From Nitriliruptoraceae bacterium (GTDB lineage Bacteria; Actinomycetota; Nitriliruptoria; Nitriliruptorales; Nitriliruptoraceae), in contig SKLC01000251.1 in the NCBI GenBank assembly GCA_007123425.1, positions 1 through 5,009 on the forward strand: a stretch of 5,009 bases of DNA, read 5' to 3'. Positions 1-5,009 of the stretch are shown piece after piece (position 1 is the stretch's first letter; each line of letters begins with the position of its first letter). A model generated the notes under the pieces. That model was not told the DNA's origin. It ran no database searches and was given only the letters and a program-made list of their open reading frames with translations. Position numbers and translations under genes: made by a program.

Positions 1-768
1 GAGGTCGCCGACCACGTCGCGACCATCACCCTCAACCGGCCCGAGCGCCTCAACGCGATCACCTCGACGATGCTCGACGGGCTCTCGAAGGCGCTCGTCG
101 CCGCCGACGACGACCGCGACGTGCGCGCGGTGGTGCTCACCGGCGCCGGCAAGGGCTTCTGCGCCGGCCTCGACCTCAAGGCGGCCGCCGAGGGCTCGGG
201 CATCGGGGGCGGCGACGCCGGGGCCGCGCACATCGGCACCCGGGAGCTGCCCACCACGGTCCTGTTCAACATGGACACCCCCGTGATCGCCGCCGTCAAC
301 GGCGCGGCCGCGGGCTACGGCTTCGACCTCTCGCTGGGCTGCGACATGCGGCTGATGGCCGCCGGCGCGAAGCTGGTGCCGGGGCCGGCCAAGCGCGGCG
401 TGGTGCCCGAGAGCGGCGGCACGTGGTATCTGCCGCGCCTGGTGGGCTGGGCCAAGGCCGCGGAGCTGTGCTTCCTGTGCCGTGACATCCGCGCCGAGGA
501 GGCCCTCGAGCTCGGGCTGGCCAACCGCGTGCTCCCGGCCGAGGACGTGCTGCCCACGGCGGTGGACTGGGGCAAGGAGATCGGCGCCAACGCACCGCTG
601 GCGGTGCAGGCCACCAAGCGCCTCTTCCGCCACGGCTGGACCGAGGACTTCGACAGCCACACCCACCATGCGCTCCTGCAGGTCATGCAGCTGTTCGGCA
701 GCAAGGACTTCGCCGAGGGCGTCCGCGCGTTCGGCGAGGGCCGCGCGCCCGAGTTCGAAGGGCGCTAG
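1..768 (+). CDS. Crotonase-superfamily enoyl-CoA hydratase/isomerase, 5'-truncated by window edge
   Basis: This is a crotonase-fold, CoA-dependent enzyme, probably cytoplasmic and acting on enoyl-CoA intermediates of fatty-acid or aromatic degradation. The frame is open from base 1 and ends at TAG 766-768, giving 255 visible residues. The first visible residues already match the family start (TITLNRPERLNAI at visible residues 8-20), so only about ten residues are probably missing. The ATG at 70 is internal, because starting there would remove this conserved strand. Oxyanion-hole motifs are FCAGLDL (53-59) and NGAAAGYG (100-107). By my hand alignment to rat mitochondrial hydratase, catalytic Glu144 falls on Asp109 and Glu164 on Pro129. 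The motif VPESGGTW (135-142) instead resembles the PaaG-type isomerase motif VPDxGGTW, with Glu137 where PaaG has its catalytic Asp. The crotonase family is certain; hydratase versus isomerase activity is open. The gene converges on the ABC transporter operon. Confidence -1.
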   Translation, partial: EVADHVATITLNRPERLNAITSTMLDGLSKALVAADDDRDVRAVVLTGAGKGFCAGLDLKAAAEGSGIGGGDAGAAHIGTRELPTTVLFNMDTPVIAAVNGAAAGYGFDLSLGCDMRLMAAGAKLVPGPAKRGVVPESGGTWYLPRLVGWAKAAELCFLCRDIRAEEALELGLANRVLPAEDVLPTAVDWGKEIGANAPLAVQATKRLFRHGWTEDFDSHTHHALLQVMQLFGSKDFAEGVRAFGEGRAPEFEGR

Positions 769-784
769 GTCAGCCCGACCGGTG

Positions 785-812
785 TGGCGGCCGGCATCGC
801 GTCCGGCCGCCA
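785..812. terminator. Stem-loop between convergent genes, likely bidirectional terminator
   Basis: A perfect 10-bp inverted repeat (TGGCGGCCGG at 785-794 and its complement at 803-812) encloses an 8-base loop. It starts 16 bases after the crotonase stop and lies 8 bases before the stop codon of the convergent ATPase gene, which is where a shared terminator would be expected. No T-run follows on either strand, so it is not a classic intrinsic terminator. Hairpins lacking a U-tract are commonly proposed as terminators in high-GC actinobacteria. The hairpin is seen directly; its function is inferred. Confidence -1.
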
Positions 813-820
813 TCCGCGAG

Positions 821-1924
821 TCAGAATCCCGTCGATATCCCCGCACCCGAGGGCGTCGGCCGCTCCGCGTCGCGCACCGAGCCGCCGCCCAGCTTGGGCC
901 CGTCGGTGTGCAGGTGGCAACGGGCGACCCCCCCACCCTGCATCGGGTAGGGCTCGGGCTCGACCTCCTTGCACACGTCCATGACGTAGGGGCAGCGGGT
1001 GTGGAACATGCACCCGGTGGGCGGGTTGGTGGGGTCGGGGATGTCGCCGGGCAGCACGATGCGCTCGCGCGAGCGCTGCACGTCGGGGTCCGGCAGCGGC
1101 ACCGCGGACAGCAGCGCCTCGGTGTAGGGGTGACCGGGACGCTCGAAGAGGCGCTCGGTGGGGCCGTGCTCGGCGATCTGGCCGAGGTACATCACCGCCA
1201 CCCGCTGGGAGATGTGCCGGACCACCGAGAGGTCGTGGGCGATGAACAGATAGGCCATGTCGAACTCTTGCTGGATCTCCTCCAGCAGGTTGATGACCTG
1301 GTTCTGCGTGGAGACGTCGAGGGCGCTGACGGCCTCGTCGAGGACCAGCAGCCGCGGGTTGAGCGCGATCGCGCGAGCCAGGGCGACGCGCTGACGCTGC
1401 CCGCCGGAGAACTCGTAGGGGTAGCGCGAGAGGTGGCCGCGCGAGAGCTTGACGAGCTCGATGAGCTCACCCACCCGCTCGCGCCGCTGCGAGGCGGTGA
1501 GGTCCTCGTGGACATCGAGCGGTTCGCCGATGCTCTCGGCGATCATCATGGACGGGTCGAGGGATGAGTAGGGGTCCTGGAAGACCATCTGCATCTTGCG
1601 CCGGACCCGCCGCAGCTCATTGCCCTTCAGGCCCGTGATCTCCTGGCCGTCGATGCGGATCGAGCCCTCGTCGGGCTCGAGCAGGCGCAGGATCGCCCGA
1701 CCGGCGGTCGACTTCCCCGAGCCCGACTCTCCCACCAGACCCAGCGTCTCGCCCGCGTCGATCTCCAGGTCCACCGACCGCACGGCGTGCAGCGGCACGC
1801 GGCCGCGGAACATGCCCCGCTTGAGCTGGAAGGTGACCCGCAGGTCACGTGCGTCCAGCGTCGGCCCGCCCGCGCCCCCCGCACCGGCGCCGGGGTCGGG
1901 CGTGGAGTGGGTCCAGTCACTCAT
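821..1924 (-). CDS. Dpp/Opp-type ABC transporter ATP-binding protein (DppF/OppF-like)
   Basis: This is the second ATPase of a peptide/nickel-family ABC importer. It binds the cytoplasmic face of the permease pair and hydrolyses ATP together with the D-type ATPase. It has 367 residues, the usual length. Motifs in order: Walker A GESGSGKS (65-72), Q-loop Gln116 in FQDPYSSLDP, signature SGGQ (173-176), Walker B LLVLDE (192-197) with catalytic Glu197, D-loop ALD (201-203) and switch His230. The C-terminal oligopeptide/dipeptide domain has cysteines 305, 311, 318 and 336, the spacing linked to an iron-sulfur site in this family. FSGGQRQR and DEAVSALD favour the F-type partner. The N-terminus (about 10-22) is a Gly/Ala-rich linker. 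The start is the ATG at 1924, which overlaps the upstream stop as ATGA and has AGGGAG four bases upstream. An in-frame ATG at 1963 lies inside the previous gene and only adds an Arg-rich stretch. Last gene of the operon. Substrate not determinable. Confidence -1.
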   Translation of the reverse strand: MSDWTHSTPDPGAGAGGAGGPTLDARDLRVTFQLKRGMFRGRVPLHAVRSVDLEIDAGETLGLVGESGSGKSTAGRAILRLLEPDEGSIRIDGQEITGLKGNELRRVRRKMQMVFQDPYSSLDPSMMIAESIGEPLDVHEDLTASQRRERVGELIELVKLSRGHLSRYPYEFSGGQRQRVALARAIALNPRLLVLDEAVSALDVSTQNQVINLLEEIQQEFDMAYLFIAHDLSVVRHISQRVAVMYLGQIAEHGPTERLFERPGHPYTEALLSAVPLPDPDVQRSRERIVLPGDIPDPTNPPTGCMFHTRCPYVMDVCKEVEPEPYPMQGGGVARCHLHTDGPKLGGGSVRDAERPTPSGAGISTGF

Positions 1925-2976
1925 CGCGCTCCCTGCAACTCGATCTCGTCGACGCGGACGCACCGGCTGGTCTGGCCGTTCGACAGCTCTCGCAGCCGGA
2001 TCAGATCACCGATCTCGCCCTGGGTGCACTTGTCCCGGGCGTACTCGCACCGCGGGTGGAACCGGCAGCCCACCGGGAAGGTCCCTGGTGCGGGCGGGCT
2101 GCCGGGGATGGAGGCCAGCTCCGTGCTCTGTGTGCGACTCACCTGCTGGGGCATCGCGGCGAGCAGCGCCGAGGAGTAGGGGTGCTGGGGCTGGTAGTAG
2201 AGGTCGCGGATCGAGGCCTCCTCGACGATCTGCCCCGCGTACATCACGACCACCCGGTCGCAGATGTCGGCCACGACCCCGAGGTCGTGGGTGACGAAGA
2301 TCAGTGCCATGTCGAGCTCGTCGCGCATCCAGCCCATGAGCTCGAGCACCTGCGCCTGGATCGTCACGTCCAGGGCGGTGGTGGGCTCGTCGGCCACGAC
2401 GACCTTGGGATCGCACACGAGCGCCATCGCGATCATGGCCCGCTGCCGCATGCCGCCCGAGAACTCGTGCGGGTAGCTGCGAGCGCGGCGCTCGGCGTTG
2501 GGGATGCCCACCTTGTCCAGCACCCGGACCGCCTGGCGGGCGGCCTCCTTGCGCGAGACCCTGCGATGACGGCGGTAGGTCTCCGCGATCTGGTCGCCCA
2601 CCTTGAACGCGGGGTTGAGCGACGTCATGGGCTCCTGGAAGATCATCGCGATCTCCTCGCCCCGGATCGCGTTGAGCTTGCGCTGGGACATGCCCACCAG
2701 CTCGCGCCCCTCGAGGCGGATGCTGCCCTTGCTCACCCGGCCCGGGGGGCTCGGGATCAGGCCCATGAGCGAGAGGCTGGTCACGGTCTTGCCCGACCCC
2801 GACTCGCCGACCAGGCCGAGGGTCTCGCCAGCGGAGAGGGAGAAGGACACGTCCTCGACGACGGTCGTCCACCCGAGATCCGTGACGAACTGGATCTCGA
2901 GCCCCTCGACGTCGAGCAGCCGGTCCGCCGGTGGCACGGGGCCGGACTGCGCAGTGGATGCCTCGGGGGTGGTCAT
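1921..2976 (-). CDS. Dpp/Opp-type ABC transporter ATP-binding protein (DppD/OppD-like)
   Basis: This is the first ATPase of the peptide/nickel-family importer, expected to dimerise with the downstream F-type ATPase on the cytoplasmic face of the permeases. It has 351 residues. Visible motifs: Walker A GESGSGKT (57-64), Q-loop Gln114 in FQEPMTSLNP, signature SGGM (173-176, in FSGGMRQR), Walker B VVVADE (192-197) with Glu197, D-loop ALD (201-203) and switch His230. The C-terminal oligopeptide/dipeptide domain follows HPYSSALL and carries cysteines 304, 310, 317 and 339. FSGGMRQR and ADEPTTALD are typical of the D-type subunit. The start is the ATG at 2976, whose A is also the last base of the permease C stop (TGATG), with AGGAGAGG just upstream. 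The same frame stays open to 3777, but there it runs through the permease gene in the wrong frame and has no family similarity. Both ATP sites look intact. Substrate unknown. Confidence -1.
   Translation of the reverse strand: MTTPEASTAQSGPVPPADRLLDVEGLEIQFVTDLGWTTVVEDVSFSLSAGETLGLVGESGSGKTVTSLSLMGLIPSPPGRVSKGSIRLEGRELVGMSQRKLNAIRGEEIAMIFQEPMTSLNPAFKVGDQIAETYRRHRRVSRKEAARQAVRVLDKVGIPNAERRARSYPHEFSGGMRQRAMIAMALVCDPKVVVADEPTTALDVTIQAQVLELMGWMRDELDMALIFVTHDLGVVADICDRVVVMYAGQIVEEASIRDLYYQPQHPYSSALLAAMPQQVSRTQSTELASIPGSPPAPGTFPVGCRFHPRCEYARDKCTQGEIGDLIRLRELSNGQTSRCVRVDEIELQGAR
1929..1934 (-). promoter_or_regulatory. Shine-Dalgarno of the F-type ATPase gene
   Basis: The - strand reads AGGGAG four bases upstream of the ATG at 1924, inside the end of the D-type ATPase gene. 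Together with the ATGA overlap it favours this start over the in-frame ATG at 1963. Confidence -1.
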
Positions 2977-3962
2977 CAGCCTCTCCTGACCTCGCGTCCG
3001 ATCGAGTCGCGGATGCCGTCGCCCAGCACGTTGAAGGCCAGCACGGTCATCGCGATGGGCAGTCCGGGGAAGACGGTCAGCCACGGCGCCGAGGCGGTGT
3101 GGCGGAAGCCGCGCTCCACCATCGAGCCCCAGCTGGCCTGCGGTGGCTGCACGCCCAGCCCGAGGAAGCTCAGGCTCGCCTCGGCCAGCATCGCCAGCGC
3201 CGTGGCCAGCGAGATCTGCACGATGAGCGGCGAGAGCACGTTGGGCAGCACGTGCATCCGCAGGATGCGGCGCACCGGCGTGCCGATGGACAGCGAGGCC
3301 TCGATGAAGGTCTCCTGCCGCACGGCCAGCACGGTCCCGCGCACCAGACGCAGGAACCGCGGCGCGAAGATGATGCCCACGGCGATCATCGCGTTGGTGA
3401 GGTTGGGACCGAGCACGCCGACGATGGCGATGGCCAGGATCAGCGGCGGGAAGCTCATCACGGCATCGGTGATGCGCATGATGATCGCATCGAGCTTCTT
3501 GCCCGAGTACCCGGCGATCAGCCCCGGGATCACCCCGATCGCCACGCCCACGCCCACCGCCTGCACGGCGGCGAGCAGCGACACCCGGCTGGCGAAGACG
3601 ATGCGGCTGTAGAGGTCGCGGCCGAGGTCGTCGGTACCGAGCAGGTGCTCGCCACCGGGTTGCGCGAGGACGTTGCCGAGGTTCTGCGAGAGCGGATCGT
3701 GCGTCGCCAGCACCGGGGCGAGGACCGCGGCCAGCGTCACGAGCACGAGGTAGACGAGCGCGATCATCGCCGGCCACTGCTTGCGGAACCGGCGCAGGAA
3801 GCGCTTTCGCGCGCTCAGCGAGGGCCCGGCGAGGGCCTCGGCGGTCTGCGTGCCCTCACCGGCGGGAGCGGGCGCGGGATCGACCGTGCGCGACGGCGCC
3901 TCGCCACCGGGCGCCGACGTCGGGTCCTGCGCCTGCCCGTCCTCGGGGATCTGTTGGCTCAT
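2976..3962 (-). CDS. Dpp/Opp-type ABC transporter permease (DppC/OppC-like)
   Basis: This is the second inner-membrane permease of the importer. It has 328 residues. Residues 1-50 are a Pro/Ala/Gly/Glu-rich, probably disordered cytoplasmic tail, followed by a basic stretch (RKRFLRRFRK, 52-61) and transmembrane helix 1 at about 64-86. The family hallmark HLLGTDDLGRDLYSRI is at 106-121. Further hydrophobic segments lie at about 129-151, 172-201, 244-260 and 295-315. The cytoplasmic coupling (EAA) loop reads EASLSIG (221-227), with HVLPN at 237-241, and contacts an ATPase. SFLGLGVQPPQASWG (265-279) is also typical of the C-type permease. The start is the ATG at 3962, overlapping the permease B stop as ATGA, with GAGG five bases upstream. 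The sequence ends by overlapping the D-type ATPase start by one base. The N-terminal tail looks longer than in many homologues, but this was not measured against an alignment. Confidence -1.
   Translation of the reverse strand: MSQQIPEDGQAQDPTSAPGGEAPSRTVDPAPAPAGEGTQTAEALAGPSLSARKRFLRRFRKQWPAMIALVYLVLVTLAAVLAPVLATHDPLSQNLGNVLAQPGGEHLLGTDDLGRDLYSRIVFASRVSLLAAVQAVGVGVAIGVIPGLIAGYSGKKLDAIIMRITDAVMSFPPLILAIAIVGVLGPNLTNAMIAVGIIFAPRFLRLVRGTVLAVRQETFIEASLSIGTPVRRILRMHVLPNVLSPLIVQISLATALAMLAEASLSFLGLGVQPPQASWGSMVERGFRHTASAPWLTVFPGLPIAMTVLAFNVLGDGIRDSIGREVRRG
2980..2987 (-). promoter_or_regulatory. Shine-Dalgarno of the D-type ATPase gene inside the end of the permease C gene
   Basis: The - strand reads AGGAGAGG, with AGGAG six bases upstream of the ATG at 2976. 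It lies within the last codons of the permease C gene and fixes the ATPase start at the TGATG junction. Ribosomes finishing permease C would end here, consistent with translational coupling. Confidence -1.
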
Positions 3963-4903
3963 CCCTGCCTCACTCTCGGGTCGAGATAGGCGTAGCTGAG
4001 ATCGACCAGGAGGTTGACGAGCATCACGATCAGGGCCGTGATGACGACGATCCCCTGGATCATCGGGATATCTCGCTCCAGCACCGCCCGGATCGCCAGA
4101 CCTCCCAGCCCCGGCAGGCCGAAGACCTGCTCGACGACCACGGTGCCGCCCAGCAGGAACGCCAGCTGGAAGCCGATCACCGTCACCACCGGCACGGCCG
4201 CGTTCTTCAGGGCGTGCTTGCCGATCACGATGGTCGAGCCCATGCCCTTGGCCCGGGCGGTGCGGATGTAGTCCTGGTGCAGGATGTCGTAGAGGGAGCT
4301 GCGCAGCTGGCGGGTCGTCTCGGCCGCGGCGGCCATCCCCAGCGTGATCCCGGGCAGCACGAGGCTGCGTGCCCAGGGGCCCACGCCCTCAGCCATCCGG
4401 GTGTAGCCCACCGCGGGGAAGATGGGGTAGGCGAGCGCGAAGGCGAGGATGAGCAGGATGCCCAGCCAGAAGTTGGGCATCGCGATGCCGAGCGAGGCGA
4501 ACAGGGTGGCCGCCCGGTCGGCGGGACGCCCCCGCTTGATCGCCGCGATGATGCCGGCGGGGATGCTGATCAGCAGGGCGAAGAACATCGCCGCCGCCGT
4601 GAGCGAGATCGTGACCGGGAAGCGCTCGATGATGGCCCCGGTGACCGTGCGGCTGCTGAACAGCGACTGGCCGAGGTCGCCCTGGATCGCGGACGTCGCC
4701 CAGCGCGCGTACTGCACCAGCACGGGGTCGTCGAGCCCGAGCCGGGCCCGTGTCGCCTCGATCTGCTCCGCCGTGGCGTTCTCGCCCGAGATCGTGATGG
4801 CGGGATCGCCCGGGATCATGTGCACCAGGGCGAAGACGCCGAGCGAGACCATGAACAGCAGCGGGATGATCATCAGCACGCGGCGGATCGTGTAGGTCAG
4901 CAC
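3959..4903 (-). CDS. Dpp/Opp-type ABC transporter permease (DppB/OppB-like)
   Basis: This is the first inner-membrane permease of the importer and the first operon gene visible. It has 314 residues, the usual length. The N-terminus (LTYTIRRVLMIIPLLF) matches the B-type pattern of a short basic head and transmembrane helix 1 (about 9-30), followed by the conserved MIPGDPA (29-35). An extracytoplasmic region (about 35-95) includes GLDDPVLVQYARW and GDLGQSLF (75-82). Further hydrophobic segments lie at about 99-122, 134-160, 181-195, 236-256 and 283-308. The coupling loop reads DYIRTARAKG (211-220), followed by HALKNAAVPV. It ends with the family-typical YLDPRVR. The start is GTG at 4903: an in-frame stop lies at 4961-4963, no other ATG, GTG or TTG falls between in this frame, and AGGGGAGG sits nine bases upstream. 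Starting at the internal ATG (residue 11) would cut helix 1. The paired binding protein is not in the window. Confidence -1.
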   Translation of the reverse strand: MLTYTIRRVLMIIPLLFMVSLGVFALVHMIPGDPAITISGENATAEQIEATRARLGLDDPVLVQYARWATSAIQGDLGQSLFSSRTVTGAIIERFPVTISLTAAAMFFALLISIPAGIIAAIKRGRPADRAATLFASLGIAMPNFWLGILLILAFALAYPIFPAVGYTRMAEGVGPWARSLVLPGITLGMAAAAETTRQLRSSLYDILHQDYIRTARAKGMGSTIVIGKHALKNAAVPVVTVIGFQLAFLLGGTVVVEQVFGLPGLGGLAIRAVLERDIPMIQGIVVITALIVMLVNLLVDLSYAYLDPRVRQG

Positions 4904-5009
4904 GAGGCAACGCCTCCCCTGCGGTGTGGCGGTCGGGTGGACGCCGTGCGACCGGGCCGATCATCGGCGGGCCCGACCCATGAGGCCGCCGACCTCTCGA
5001 GATCCGATA
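4904..5009. other. Upstream region of the transporter operon with nested inverted repeats
   Basis: These 106 bases hold no confirmed gene. A perfect 6-bp palindrome with one central base (GCCGAT at 4956-4961, ATCGGC at 4963-4968) sits inside a second inverted repeat (GGTCGGG at 4931-4937, CCCGACC at 4972-4978). The arrangement could be an operator, a leader hairpin or a terminator of an upstream gene. No convincing -35/-10 pair is visible on either strand. A possible + strand start, ATG at 4980, opens ten codons (MRPPTSRDPI) to the edge, without a clear ribosome-binding site. If instead a same-strand gene ends here, its possible stops are the TGA at 4961-4963 or the TGA at 4897-4899; neither preceding peptide resembles a binding-protein C-terminus that I recognise. 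Confidence -1.
4913..4920 (-). promoter_or_regulatory. Strong Shine-Dalgarno for the GTG-started permease, overlapped by a small hairpin
   Basis: The - strand reads AGGGGAGG, then nine bases, then the GTG start at 4903. The GAGGC of this site can pair with GCCTC directly before the GTG (perfect 5-bp stem, 3-base loop, 4904-4916), which would partly hide the ribosome-binding site. The site supports the choice of the GTG start. Confidence -1.

Noticed and set aside
482..1567. + strand open frame of 361 codons crossing from the crotonase into the ATPase region
   Set aside because: It runs out of frame through the crotonase, across the terminator hairpin and antisense to the F-type ATPase; the product has no recognisable domain.
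1849..3612. Long open frame on the + strand opposite the transporter genes (587 codons)
   Set aside because: It is antisense to intact, motif-rich ATPase and permease genes, with a His/Asp/Arg-rich low-complexity product and no domain. Long antisense frames are expected in very GC-rich DNA.
2977..3777. Upstream extension of the D-type ATPase frame by 267 codons, suggesting a fusion protein
   Set aside because: The extension is an Arg/Ala/Gly-rich translation of the permease C gene in the wrong frame. The permease frame carries all family motifs, and the ATPase has its own ATG and Shine-Dalgarno at 2976.
4449..4895. + strand frame of 148 codons opposite permease B
   Set aside because: Antisense shadow with no ribosome-binding site or domain.
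4389..4964. - strand frame of 191 codons starting upstream of the permease B gene
   Set aside because: It overlaps permease B in another frame, with a His/Arg/Pro-rich product. Permease B has clear transmembrane helices and the coupling loop.
1..5009. CRISPR array, tRNA or rRNA gene, insertion sequence or phage genes
   Set aside because: I saw no regularly spaced repeats, cloverleaf-like segment, transposase motifs or terminal inverted repeats. Nearly all the window is accounted for by five coding genes of uniform composition.

Overview
This is a very GC-rich window (third codon positions almost all G or C) with tightly packed genes. Codon use, protein style and overlapping operon structure suggest an actinobacterium. 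That is inference from composition and protein style; no taxonomic marker gene is present.

Layout from left to right: (1) Bases 1-768, + strand, hold the 3' end of a crotonase-superfamily (enoyl-CoA hydratase/isomerase) gene whose first few codons lie outside the window. (2) Bases 769-820 are a short gap between convergent genes, filled by a perfect 10-bp GC-rich stem-loop that probably acts as a two-way terminator. (3) Bases 4903 down to 821, - strand, hold a four-gene Dpp/Opp-type (peptide/nickel family) ABC importer cluster in the order permease B, permease C, ATPase D, ATPase F. Every junction overlaps (ATGA, TGATG, ATGA), so the genes are almost certainly one translationally coupled operon. 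(4) Bases 4904-5009 are the upstream region of the operon. It holds a strong Shine-Dalgarno, nested inverted repeats and a possible start of a divergent + strand gene at 4980 that runs off the window.

How the genes work together: the two permeases form the membrane channel. The two ATPases, each with a full set of nucleotide-binding motifs and the C-terminal four-cysteine oligopeptide/dipeptide domain, power import. The extracellular substrate-binding lipoprotein that would define the substrate is not in the window, so the substrate (di- or oligopeptide, nickel, glutathione or other) cannot be assigned. The convergent crotonase gene is a separate transcription unit, probably for acyl-CoA metabolism, with no visible functional link to the transporter.

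I do not see a previously undescribed system. The points most worth a second look are the replaced catalytic glutamates in the crotonase, which suggest an isomerase-like rather than a classic hydratase activity, and the structured region upstream of the operon.
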